In this document: piece by piece, positions 1 to 8,794 of the stretch
How positions within the stretch are numbered: the stretch's first letter is position 1
Layout of the letters: the number at the start of each line of letters is the position of its first letter
Assembly (NCBI RefSeq): GCF_019645855.1
Contig: NZ_CP080999.1
Coordinates: 3,658,001 to 3,722,000 of the forward strand
DNA length: 64,000 bases
Origin: Mycobacterium malmoense
Lineage (GTDB): Bacteria; Actinomycetota; Actinomycetes; Mycobacteriales; Mycobacteriaceae
Direction of reading: 5' to 3'
Made by a program: the position numbers and the translations under genes
The notes under the pieces: generated by a model
Databases searched by the model: none
The model's input: the letters and a program-made list of their open reading frames with translations, nothing else
Told to the model about the DNA's origin: nothing

Positions 1-3000
1 GTGGAGCCCCGGACGGAGCCGCGGCGACGGCAGGAACGACATTGGGATCGGGCGCACCCTCCGGCGCGGAAGCGCCGGAATCGTCCGCCACCGCTTCGTC
101 TTCCGGCTCGGGGTCGGTGTCGGTCGCGAACAGCACGGCGGCGTCGCGCTCGGCGTTGAGCACTTCCACTGTGCTGTGGGCATACTCGGGGAGCTTGAGG
201 GTGTTGGTGGCAAGTCCGGCGACGGTCGGCGACGACTTCACGCCGATCTCGACGAACCGCTCCACCCCCAGACCGCCCGCGGCCTCTTCGGTGAACAGCA
301 GATCCTGCGTCTCGATCCAGCGCACCGGGCTGGCGAACTGCCACGCCAACAGCTCGATGAAGACCCTGCGCGCCATCTCGCGCGGCCGCTCGCGGCGCCA
401 GGTGTCGTAGTCGGCGAGGATCTCGTCGAGCGGTTCGGCGGGCACCAAATCCCGGATCTCCTGGATGAAGTCGCGATCCAGCGTGAACGGCCGCGGCACC
501 AGGTTGGGAATGTAGTGCCCGACGATCGGGTCGGGATCCTTGTCGCGCGGCATCACCCGTTCCAGCGAGCGGCGGAAGTCGGCCACACCGACCCGCAACA
601 CCTCCGAGTGGAACGGCACGTCGATGCCCGGCACCAGGATGAACGAACGCCGGCCGCCGGTGAGCTCGCGGCGACGCTCGACCTCGGCTTCCAGCGCCTC
701 CAGGCCGCGCACCGTGCCGGCGATCGCGTACTGCGAGCCACGCAGGTTGAAGTTCACGATCTGCAGGAACTCACCGGTGTGTTCGGCGATTCCGGCGACG
801 AACGCGGGAACCTCGTCGTCGGGCAGGTCGATCTGCGAGGGCCGGATTGCCGCCAACCGGTAGTTGGAGCGGCCCAGCTCGTCGCGCGGCACGATGTCAT
901 GCATCTTCGACCCGCGGTGAAACACCATCTCCAGCAAGGCTTCCAGCTCATAGATGCCCGTCACGCAGGCCAGCGCGGTGTACTCGCCGACCGAGTGGCC
1001 GCACGCGATGGCGCCCTCGACGAAGGCACCCCGCTCGCGCATCTCGGCGACCTGGGCGGCGGCCACCGTCGCCATCGCGACCTGGGTGAACTGCGTGAGG
1101 TAGAGAACGCCATCGGGGTGGTGGTAGTGCACGCCGCTGGCGATGATGCTGGTCGGGTTGTCGCGCACCACATGCAGCACCGAGAACCCCAGCGTTTCGC
1201 GGGTGAACTTGTCAGCGCTGTCCCACACCTTGCGCGCCGCCTTCGACCGCGCCCGCACCTCCATGCCCATGCCCTTGTGCTGGATGCCCTGGCCGGGGAA
1301 CGCGTACACCGTCTTGGGGGCGGCAAGACGGGCGGTGGCCGACATCACCAGATCCGACCCGACACGGGCGGCCACTTCCAAAACCTCTGCGCCCTGGTCG
1401 ATTCCGACGCGGTCAACCCGGAAGTCAACCTCGTCGCCGGGACGGACCATGCCCAGGAATCGCGCGGTCCAGCCGACCAGCCGGGCGGGCGGGCGGGCCT
1501 GACCGTCCGTGGCGGTCACCGCGTGCTGCGCGGCGGCAGACAGCCACATGCCGTGCACGATGGGTGATTCCAGTCCGGCCAGCAGCGCGGCCGCCCGGTC
1601 GGTGTGGATGGGGTTGTGGTCACCGGACACCATCGCGAACGGGCGCATGTCCACCGGAGCCGACAGCGTGACGTCGCGGCGCCGGCGGCGCGGGGTGTCG
1701 GTTGCGTTCTCCGATACCGCGCCCCCGGCCCGGACCGGATCGGCGAGCTGGGCGGCACCGGTGCGTCCCAGGATCGCGAAACGCTCAGTGAGCGTGGCGA
1801 TCACGGCTCCGTCGGTATCGGCCGAGCCTCTCAGAGTCACCGAGACCGAGACCACACGGCCCAGGTCGGTGTCGATGGCCCGCGAAGCCGTTGCGGCCAC
1901 TGTCAATTGGGCCGGCACTTTCGGCAGCGTGCCGACCACGTGGGCGGCGTGGTCCAGATGTACCAGGCTCAGCAGGCCCTCCACCACCGGGAAGCCGGTG
2001 TCGGTGACCGCCGAGCCGATCGCGGCGAAAATGGCGGGCCAGCAAGCGCCGACGAGCGCGTCGGGCACGGTGGTGAGGCTGGGCGCCAGTGGCTCCCCGA
2101 AGGTGGCGGTGACCCCGGTGTGGTCGGCGACCCGCTCGGGGTCCCAGTCCACCGTCACGGTGGCGGTCCCGTCGGTGACCGGAGGCAGGAACTCCGGCCC
2201 CTCATAGACTCCGACACCGGCCGCGACCGCCAAGACGGCGCGCATGGCGGTGCTGGCGTCCTCGGTGGAGACCACCGGCGTGCCACCGTCAACGGTGTTG
2301 GGGGGCAACGTGAATGGTATGTCGACCCAGGTGCCGGACACCGGCACGCTGAGCACGACTTGCTCGCCCTCCACCTGCAACTGCGCGCCGGTGGACGAAT
2401 GCGTGGCGCGGCGGCTTTCGGGCCCTTCAGAGTCTCCGTGCACCAGCCAGTCGCCGGGATCGGCGATGCGATGAACCGGGTTGGTCGTGGTGCGGCCGGC
2501 CCACTGCACGTCGGGGGCGTCGAGCACGAGGGCCAGCGGCCCGGTCACGTCGGCGCGGCCCATCCGGCGCGACGTGACAGGTTTCGGCTGGGCGCCGGAA
2601 GACCGTAACTCGTCGATGGCGGCCTGCTCGAAGCGGTCCAGCAACTCGCCGACGGGTTCGTCCATCCGGGTGATGCCGGCCACCGACGCGGTGCCCGGGA
2701 TGATGCACACCTGGTCGGCGTCGTAGCGGGCGTCGTGCGCCTGCCACAGCGAGTCGCTGCGCCACCAGCGCCGCACGTCCTTGTCGATCACCGGCACGAA
2801 GTTGACCGGCTTGCCCAGCGTCTTGCACAGCGTGACGAAGAACGGGACATCGGCCGGGTGCAACCGCACGGATTCGGCGTCAGGGTAGTGCGCGAGCAGG
2901 GCGGCAATGGCCTCGTCGGGCCGCTCCAGCAGGGCTTCGTCGGAGGCGAACAGCGTCTCGATCGGCCCGAAATCCTTTGGGTGCAAACGAGATTCGGCCC

Positions 3001-5347
3001 GCTGTAACATCTGCTGGAACCGGTCGCGCCACGTGTCGGCCAGCCAAGGGCTGCCCGGTGCGGCGGTGTCGGCGGTCGAGTCGCCCTCGCCGATGGTCAG
3101 CTCGACGTAGCGCCGTAACCACTGCAGGTAGGTCATCTCCGCGACGTCGCCGAAGTACGGCTTGGCGGTCTTGGCCATCGCCGCGATGATCTCCTCGCGG
3201 CGATCGGCGACCGCCTCGGCATCACCGGCGACCTCGTCGAGCAGCCGGCCGCAACGCGAGGCGCTGTTGTCGATCTCGTGGATGTCCGCGCCGAGCTGGC
3301 TGCGGCTGGAAGCCATGCCGCCCTGCGCTTTTCCGGCGCTGACCCACTGGTCGGTGCCCTGGGTTTCGACCAGCATCCGCTTGACCGACGGCGACGTGGT
3401 GGACTCGAGCGTCGCCATCGCGGCGGTGCCGACCAGGATGCCGTCGATCGGCATCAACGGGAAGCCGTAGGCCTGCGCCCAGCGGCCGGACAGGTATTCC
3501 GCCGCCCGCTCGGGCGTGCCGATGCCGCCGCCGACGCAGACGGTGATGTTGGGCCGCGACCGCAGTTCCGAATAGGTCGCCAGCAGCAGGTCGTCGAGGT
3601 CTTCCCACGAATGGTGGCCACCGGCACGCCCACCCTCGATGTGCATGATCACCGGCTTGGTGGGCACCTCGGTCGCGATGCGGATGACCGACCGGATCTG
3701 TTCGACCGTGCCGGGCTTGAACACGATGTGGCTGATGCCGACCTCGCCCAGCTCGTCGATCAGCTCGACGGCATCCTCGAGGTCCGGGATGCCGGCGCTG
3801 ATCACCAGGCCGTCGATCGCGGCGCCGGACTGACGGGCCTTCTGCACCAGCCGCTTACCACCGACCTGCAGCTTCCACAGGTAGGGGTCGAGGAACAGCG
3901 CGTTGAACTGATAGGTGCGGCCCGGCTCGAGCAGGTTGGAGAGTTCCTCGACGCGGGCGGCGAAGATTTCTTCGGTGACCTGCCCGCCGCCGGCCAGCTC
4001 GGCCCAGTGCCCGGCGTTCGCCGCCGCGGCGACGATCTTGGCGTCGACGGTGGTCGGCGTCATGCCCGCGAGCAGGATCGGCGAACGTCCGGTCAGCCGG
4101 GTGAACTTCGTCGACAGCTTGACCCTGCCGTCGGGCAAGCTGACCACCGCCGGGGCGTAGCTCGACCAGGGACGGGCCACCTCGGGGACGGCGCCGATCG
4201 TGAAGAGGTTGCGCTGGCCGCCGCGGGTGGCCGCGGGCACGATGCCGACACCGAGGCCCCGGATCACCGGCGCGGTCAGCCGGGTCAGGATGTCGCCGGG
4301 GCCCAGATCAAGGATCCACCGGGCTCCGGCGTCATTAACGCGCGTGATCTCGTCCACCCAGTCGACGCCATTGACCAAGATGGCCTCGGTCAGCTTCCGG
4401 GCCAACGCGACGTCGAGGCCGACCTTCTCGGCCCAGCCGCCCGCGATGTCGATGCCGTCGGCCAGCCGCGGAGTGTGGAAGCCCACCTCCACCCGCACCG
4501 GGTCGAAGACCGGGGCGAAGACGTCGCCGCCGCGGACCTTGTCTTTGCGGTCGGCCTCCTCCTTCTCCGAGATCTGCCGGCAATACAGCTCGAAGCGCGA
4601 GAGTTGCTCGGGGGTGCCGGTGATGACCACCGACCGCCGGCCGTTGCGGATGGACAGCACCGGAGGCAGCACGGTGCGGACGTCCTGCGCGAACTCGTCG
4701 AGCAGCCGGCGAATGCGCTCGGGATCGGCGTTGGTGACCGACACCATCGGCGGGCGGTCGCCGAGCACGGAAATTCCGCGCCGCCGGGCCACCAGCGTTC
4801 CGGCCGCACCGATCAGCTGGGCCAGGGCCAGCAGCTCGACGTCGCGCGCGGCCCCGTCTTTCAAGGCCTTGAACGCCTCGACGGCGAGCACGCCTTGGGA
4901 ATGCCCGACGACGGCCACCGGCGGCGTCGCGCCCCAGTCCATGCCCTGTCGGGCCAGGGCGCGCCCGGCCGCGATCTGGGTGAGCAGCACGCCGGGCATC
5001 GACACCGCGGCCGAGGTCAGGTGCTTGTCAGCGGGAACCGGGTCTTCGGCCGCCAGCGCGCGTACCCATTGCAGCGGCTCGAAACCGATCGGACGCACCA
5101 CCACCAGTTCTTTTGCCACCGGCTCGAGCAGCAGCTCAGCCTCGCCGACCAGCGTGGCGATGTCGGTTTCGATCCCGGCCGAGGACACCAGTTCTTCGAG
5201 GGTTTCCAGCCAGGCGCTGCCCTGGCCGCCGAACGCGACGGCGTATGGCTCGCCGGCCGTCAGACGGTCGACCAGAGCATGGGTGCCATGAGGGCTGGTC
5301 CCGTCGCGGTCGGCGGATACCCAGTCGTGCCTCTCGTGGATCGTCAC
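1..5347 (-). CDS. fas: Type I fatty-acid synthase, N-terminal 1782 residues (gene runs off the window)
   Basis: This is the multifunctional cytosolic FAS-I that makes acyl-CoAs for membrane lipids and primes mycolic acid synthesis. The GTG start (5347) follows a purine-rich GGGGGA about 10 nt upstream, and the frame is open to base 1. The acyltransferase domain occupies roughly residues 1-400, with nucleophile motif GHSQG at Ser150. The FMN-type enoyl reductase follows from about residue 415 (PILLAGMTPTTVDAKI), then a hotdog dehydratase region from about 1000 to 1280. The malonyl/palmitoyl transferase carries GHSVGEYTAL at Ser1452. The last visible stretch is the Ala/Pro/Glu-rich linker that leads to the ACP. 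The remaining ACP, ketoreductase and ketosynthase domains lie outside the window; M. tuberculosis Fas has about 3069 residues. No frameshift was noticed. Identification is very secure. Confidence 0.97.
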   Translation of the reverse strand, partial: MTIHERHDWVSADRDGTSPHGTHALVDRLTAGEPYAVAFGGQGSAWLETLEELVSSAGIETDIATLVGEAELLLEPVAKELVVVRPIGFEPLQWVRALAAEDPVPADKHLTSAAVSMPGVLLTQIAAGRALARQGMDWGATPPVAVVGHSQGVLAVEAFKALKDGAARDVELLALAQLIGAAGTLVARRRGISVLGDRPPMVSVTNADPERIRRLLDEFAQDVRTVLPPVLSIRNGRRSVVITGTPEQLSRFELYCRQISEKEEADRKDKVRGGDVFAPVFDPVRVEVGFHTPRLADGIDIAGGWAEKVGLDVALARKLTEAILVNGVDWVDEITRVNDAGARWILDLGPGDILTRLTAPVIRGLGVGIVPAATRGGQRNLFTIGAVPEVARPWSSYAPAVVSLPDGRVKLSTKFTRLTGRSPILLAGMTPTTVDAKIVAAAANAGHWAELAGGGQVTEEIFAARVEELSNLLEPGRTYQFNALFLDPYLWKLQVGGKRLVQKARQSGAAIDGLVISAGIPDLEDAVELIDELGEVGISHIVFKPGTVEQIRSVIRIATEVPTKPVIMHIEGGRAGGHHSWEDLDDLLLATYSELRSRPNITVCVGGGIGTPERAAEYLSGRWAQAYGFPLMPIDGILVGTAAMATLESTTSPSVKRMLVETQGTDQWVSAGKAQGGMASSRSQLGADIHEIDNSASRCGRLLDEVAGDAEAVADRREEIIAAMAKTAKPYFGDVAEMTYLQWLRRYVELTIGEGDSTADTAAPGSPWLADTWRDRFQQMLQRAESRLHPKDFGPIETLFASDEALLERPDEAIAALLAHYPDAESVRLHPADVPFFVTLCKTLGKPVNFVPVIDKDVRRWWRSDSLWQAHDARYDADQVCIIPGTASVAGITRMDEPVGELLDRFEQAAIDELRSSGAQPKPVTSRRMGRADVTGPLALVLDAPDVQWAGRTTTNPVHRIADPGDWLVHGDSEGPESRRATHSSTGAQLQVEGEQVVLSVPVSGTWVDIPFTLPPNTVDGGTPVVSTEDASTAMRAVLAVAAGVGVYEGPEFLPPVTDGTATVTVDWDPERVADHTGVTATFGEPLAPSLTTVPDALVGACWPAIFAAIGSAVTDTGFPVVEGLLSLVHLDHAAHVVGTLPKVPAQLTVAATASRAIDTDLGRVVSVSVTLRGSADTDGAVIATLTERFAILGRTGAAQLADPVRAGGAVSENATDTPRRRRRDVTLSAPVDMRPFAMVSGDHNPIHTDRAAALLAGLESPIVHGMWLSAAAQHAVTATDGQARPPARLVGWTARFLGMVRPGDEVDFRVDRVGIDQGAEVLEVAARVGSDLVMSATARLAAPKTVYAFPGQGIQHKGMGMEVRARSKAARKVWDSADKFTRETLGFSVLHVVRDNPTSIIASGVHYHHPDGVLYLTQFTQVAMATVAAAQVAEMRERGAFVEGAIACGHSVGEYTALACVTGIYELEALLEMVFHRGSKMHDIVPRDELGRSNYRLAAIRPSQIDLPDDEVPAFVAGIAEHTGEFLQIVNFNLRGSQYAIAGTVRGLEALEAEVERRRELTGGRRSFILVPGIDVPFHSEVLRVGVADFRRSLERVMPRDKDPDPIVGHYIPNLVPRPFTLDRDFIQEIRDLVPAEPLDEILADYDTWRRERPREMARRVFIELLAWQFASPVRWIETQDLLFTEEAAGGLGVERFVEIGVKSSPTVAGLATNTLKLPEYAHSTVEVLNAERDAAVLFATDTDPEPEDEAVADDSGASAPEGAPDPNVVPAVAAAPSGAP

Positions 5348-5847
5348 CTTGCTATATCCCCCTATGCGTCTTTACGTCTCGGTTCGTTCGTCAGTCACCA
5401 CCGGCAGGCGGGGGCCTGGTCGGTTTCAGTCGATTCCGCGTCGAATCGCAGCTAAAACGGCTGACCGGTGTGTTGTCGGCGACCGTCCCCCGTGGATCGG
5501 GCGGCGCGACGGACTGCATCGGCTGTAATAAGGGTGTCATAAGGATCAGTGCCCCTTTTGCATGCTGATCGGTTACTGGCGAGTTCTACGCATGGGTAAC
5601 CGTGTCGTGGGTAACACCGGGTTTAACCGGCGACACCGTCGTGGCGAACAAACCTCCTGCATGCAGGTGGTTACGGTCGAGTAGCCATAACTGCGCTGAT
5701 CAAAGCAGTATTGTTATGTAATCGTTATGTTAAAAAAATCGGGTTGGTTCCGAACGGCCGGCGCCGTGCCGGGCGGCGCCGGTTAGCGGCCGTCCGTGCC
5801 CGCAGCGAGCGAACGAGTGTTTGCTGGATTTTTGGGCGGTCGGGCGC
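5348..5847. promoter_or_regulatory. fas upstream region with a near-perfect palindrome
   Basis: This 500-bp stretch between fas and the Rv2525c-like gene has no credible coding sequence and is locally AT-rich near 5700-5740. It must hold the fas promoter. The clearest structure is a 12-bp perfect palindrome, CCTGCATGCAGG at 5656-5667. It extends to 18 bp (5652-5669) with one T:T mismatch on each side. In M. tuberculosis the fas promoter is controlled by the TetR-type regulator FasR through inverted repeats. Whether this palindrome is that operator cannot be decided here. Confidence 0.45.
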
Positions 5848-6567
5848 TCAGGCCCACTGCCCGAATTGGGGCTTGAGGATTTCATTGATGTCCACCCCGA
5901 CCCCGCCGACGCTGCGTTTGTCGATCTCGACCTGGTGGAGGTTCGCGGCCGGATGGGTGAACCCCTTGGGCGAACCCCAGTTGTGCTGCCAGAAGTAGGA
6001 ACCCAACCCGTCGTGCAGCGCCCAATCGATGGTTTTCGAGTTGGCGTACACGCCGGTGCGCTGATGCCCGATCACCGACTCCCAGGAGCGCAGGTAGGGG
6101 GCTACCTGCTGTTTGTACTGCTGGTATGAGGGGTCGTCGTCGATCGAGGCGTAGATCGGGGCGTTGGCCGGGCCGCCGGCGGCGGCGTGCAACTGCATCC
6201 CACGCTGGGCATGTTTCACGCCCGCGCCGGCCCCGCCCAGCCAGTCGGCGGTGTCGCCCTTGCCGTACTGGTAGCACGACACGATCTTGAGCCCGTTACT
6301 GCTCAGGTCACGGGCCTCGGTGACCTGAATCGGCTTGCCCAGCATCCAGTTGCCGCCGGGCCGGCGATCGGAGACGTATCGGATCGATCCCACCGCCCCG
6401 GCGGCCCTGATCTGGCTGGCGGGGATGACGCCGGCCGCATAGTCCAACAGGGTGCCCAGTGACGCCGACGCGGGCGCGGCGCGCAGCGACGCGGCCGCGA
6501 CGCCCAGCCCTAGCAGACCCGGGGTCGCGGCGGCGAATTTGAGCACGTCACGCCGCAGGACCGACAC
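5848..6567 (-). CDS. Tat-exported DUF1906 glycoside-hydrolase-like protein (Rv2525c homologue)
   Basis: The 239-residue protein begins with a twin-arginine signal: RRDVLKFAA at about residues 5-13, a hydrophobic stretch, and an Ala-rich cleavage region near residue 35. The mature part has the DUF1906 TIM-barrel pattern, including IYASIDDDPSYQQY and the C-terminal segment GVGVDINEILKPQFGQW. M. tuberculosis Rv2525c has the same position next to fas, is Tat-exported and is linked to cell-wall (peptidoglycan) metabolism, although its reaction is unproven. The conserved fas-Rv2525c neighbourhood supports orthology. Transcription runs in the same direction as fas, but the 500-bp gap argues for separate promoters. 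Confidence 0.9.
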   Translation of the reverse strand: MSVLRRDVLKFAAATPGLLGLGVAAASLRAAPASASLGTLLDYAAGVIPASQIRAAGAVGSIRYVSDRRPGGNWMLGKPIQVTEARDLSSNGLKIVSCYQYGKGDTADWLGGAGAGVKHAQRGMQLHAAAGGPANAPIYASIDDDPSYQQYKQQVAPYLRSWESVIGHQRTGVYANSKTIDWALHDGLGSYFWQHNWGSPKGFTHPAANLHQVEIDKRSVGGVGVDINEILKPQFGQWA

Positions 6568-6636
6568 ACGCCACAGGGTACGACAGCAACACCAAATGGC
6601 ACAGCAACCACATTTACCACGTCAGTCACATCTGTA

Positions 6637-7530
6637 TCACGTTGCCGCATCGTCGCTTGGGTCTTTTGAAGCCGCCGGCAGCACGATGACGCTCACGGCC
6701 TGCAGGCCACGGCGGGCGGCCTGGGCGGCGACCTCGTCGATGAAGTGGGCGGCCGCGGGGTTTATCGATCCGGCCCACGCCCGGAATCCCTGCACAATCA
6801 CCGGGTCGTGCTCCAGCAGCGGTCGCACGCCCCGCAGCGCGCCGACCACGTCGTCGGGCAACGGGTCTGCTAGCTGCTCGTCGATCCAGCGGTGCGCGAG
6901 TTTCGATGCGGCAGAACGGTTTTCACCCAAGGTGATCACATCGCCGGCGAGTCTGCGCAGTCGGTCGAACAGCGCCCGGCGTCCCGGCGTCTTGGCGAGC
7001 TGCGCCAGCAGCGTGCTGGCCGCGGGGGGCAAAACCATCTGCCCGAAGAGGGCCGGAACCGGCAGCTCCCACTCGTCGAACAGGTCGGCATACATCGCGG
7101 CGACGGGCGCGGGCAGCGGGGCGCTGAGCCGCCCGATGACGCCGATGCTGTCGCGGTGGGTGGTCGCCAGCCTGCGCAGGATGTGTTCGTTGAGGTCGTC
7201 GGCGCTCCCGCCGGCGGCGCGGTCGATGGCCGCGATCAGCTGATCCAGCCGGTCCCGCTGGCGCACCAGCAATCCGCGGTGCTCGTCGAGGAGATCGGCC
7301 AGGGTGGTGTGCCCGCCGTCGACCAACCGCTGAATGTCGTTGATGCCGACGCCCAGGCTTCGCATCAGGTCGATGCGCAACAGGTCCAGGACCTGCTCGA
7401 CGTCGAAGACCCGGTAGCCGTTGGACAGGTGCTCGGCGCGCAGCAACCCGATTTTCTCGTAGTGCCGGATGCGGCCCGAGGCGATCCCGGTCAGGGCCGT
7501 GACGTCGCCGATCAGCAACTGCTCAGCCAC
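6637..7530 (-). CDS. MerR-family transcriptional regulator
   Basis: The N-terminus (residues 1-75) is a MerR winged-helix domain: IGDVTALTGIASGRIRHYEKIGLL, followed by SNGYRVFD and the second helix-turn-helix region. A coiled dimerisation helix follows at about 80-115, containing LLDEHRGLLVRQRDRLDQLI. The remaining 180 residues form a helical effector domain without Cys clusters, so a metal-sensing role is unlikely and an organic ligand is more plausible. At 297 residues it is longer than typical MerR proteins. It is transcribed divergently from the Rieske oxygenase gene (40-bp gap), which it may regulate. No ligand can be assigned. Confidence 0.85.
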   Translation of the reverse strand: MAEQLLIGDVTALTGIASGRIRHYEKIGLLRAEHLSNGYRVFDVEQVLDLLRIDLMRSLGVGINDIQRLVDGGHTTLADLLDEHRGLLVRQRDRLDQLIAAIDRAAGGSADDLNEHILRRLATTHRDSIGVIGRLSAPLPAPVAAMYADLFDEWELPVPALFGQMVLPPAASTLLAQLAKTPGRRALFDRLRRLAGDVITLGENRSAASKLAHRWIDEQLADPLPDDVVGALRGVRPLLEHDPVIVQGFRAWAGSINPAAAHFIDEVAAQAARRGLQAVSVIVLPAASKDPSDDAAT

Positions 7531-7570
7531 TCCTTGACCTTACAACCGTCGCAAGGTCTGTACTGGGCCC

Positions 7571-8734
7571 ATGGACCGTGACCAGCTCGTCGACCTGACC
7601 CGGCGCGCCTTGAAACTGGCGCGCGACAAGGCGACCGACCTCGCCCCCGCGACCCACCGGGTCGACGCGGCCGACTACACCTCGGTCGAGCGACACAACC
7701 GGGACAGGGCCCTGCTGCTGGCGAGCCCGCAGCTGGTCGGCTACGTTTCGGAGCTTGCCGGTCCCGGCGCGTACTGCACCAAGACGGTGCTGGGGCGATC
7801 GGTCCTGCTGACCAGAACGTCCGACGGGTCCGTCAAGGCGTTCGACAACGTCTGCCTGCACCGCCAGTCGCCGGTGGTGACGGGGTGCGGCAGCGCGAAG
7901 CGGTTCACCTGCCCGTACCACGCGTGGACGTACGACAACGCCGGGCGGTTGGTCGGCGTGCCGGGCCGCGAGGGCTTCCCCGACGTAACCGTCAAGTCCG
8001 ACGGCCTGACCGAGCTTCCGGCCGCCGAGTTCGCCGGATTCCTCTGGGTGGCGCTGGATCCCGGCGCGACCCTGGACATCGCCGCGCACCTGGGACCGCT
8101 GGCCGACGAGCTCGATTCCTGGGGCATCGGGCGCTGGTCCCCGCTGGGCGAGAAGGTGCTCGACTGCCCGATCAACTGGAAACTGGCGGTCGACACCTTT
8201 TCGGAGAACTATCATTTCGCCACCGTGCACCGGCAGACGTTTGCCACCATCGCCCGCAGCAACTGCACGGTCTTCGATGCGTACGGGCCCCATCACCGGT
8301 TGATCTTCCCGCTTAACACGATCCTGGAACTGGACAATATTCCCGAGGAGCGGTGGGACCCGTTCCACAACATGGTCGTGATCTACGCGCTGTTCCCCAA
8401 CATCGTGCTGTCGGTGACCATCGCCAACGGCGAGCTGTTCCGGATCTACCCGGGCGACCGACCGGGCAGGTCGATCACCGTGCACCAGAACTCGACACCG
8501 CTGGACCTTTCCGACGAATCCGTGGCCGCCGGGGCTCAGGCCGTCTTCGACTACGCCCATGCCACCGTGCGCGACGAGGACTACCGGCTGGTCGAGGGAT
8601 TGCAGGCCAACCTCGAGTCGGGCGCCCGCGATCACCTGCTGTTCGGGCGCAACGAACCGGGGCTGCAGCATCGCCACGTCGCCTGGGCCCGGGCGCTTGC
8701 CTCGGCTACCGGCCAAGCCGCGGTGAGGCTGTAA
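7571..8734 (+). CDS. Rieske non-haem iron oxygenase, alpha subunit
   Basis: This 387-residue protein is the terminal oxygenase of a ring-hydroxylating or demethylating Rieske system. The 2Fe-2S ligands are C95-x-H97 (CLHRQS) and C114-x2-H117 (CPYHAW). The mononuclear iron site is E212-x2-H215-x4-H220 within SENYHFATVH. The C-terminal half is the SRPBCC-type catalytic domain. No beta subunit or dedicated reductase is adjacent. It is transcribed divergently from a MerR regulator with a 40-bp gap. None of the 20-bp operators found elsewhere lies upstream, so it may be controlled separately from the regulon that starts at 10.2 kb. Confidence 0.9.
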   Translation: MDRDQLVDLTRRALKLARDKATDLAPATHRVDAADYTSVERHNRDRALLLASPQLVGYVSELAGPGAYCTKTVLGRSVLLTRTSDGSVKAFDNVCLHRQSPVVTGCGSAKRFTCPYHAWTYDNAGRLVGVPGREGFPDVTVKSDGLTELPAAEFAGFLWVALDPGATLDIAAHLGPLADELDSWGIGRWSPLGEKVLDCPINWKLAVDTFSENYHFATVHRQTFATIARSNCTVFDAYGPHHRLIFPLNTILELDNIPEERWDPFHNMVVIYALFPNIVLSVTIANGELFRIYPGDRPGRSITVHQNSTPLDLSDESVAAGAQAVFDYAHATVRDEDYRLVEGLQANLESGARDHLLFGRNEPGLQHRHVAWARALASATGQAAVRL

Positions 8735-8775
8735 TTTTGCAGAAGAAGTGCGAGTAGGCACCTGCAGATTTACAG
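8729..8775. terminator. Possible bidirectional terminator stem-loop
   Basis: Two 14-nt arms (8729-8742 and 8762-8775) are inverted repeats with two mismatches and a 19-nt spacer. They overlap the stop codon of the Rieske gene and lie between two convergent genes. No strong T-run follows, which is usual for mycobacteria. Confidence 0.35.
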
Positions 8776-8794
8776 GCTCGGCGCCCGGGTTGCC

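Noticed and set aside
176..2608. Long plus-strand frames of 463 and 334 codons
   Set aside because: They lie opposite the real fas frame, whose protein has clear transferase and reductase motifs.
3278..5455. Long plus-strand open frame of 725 codons
   Set aside because: It is antisense to fas, has Arg/Gly/Asp-rich composition typical of a shadow frame in high-GC DNA, and no ribosome site.
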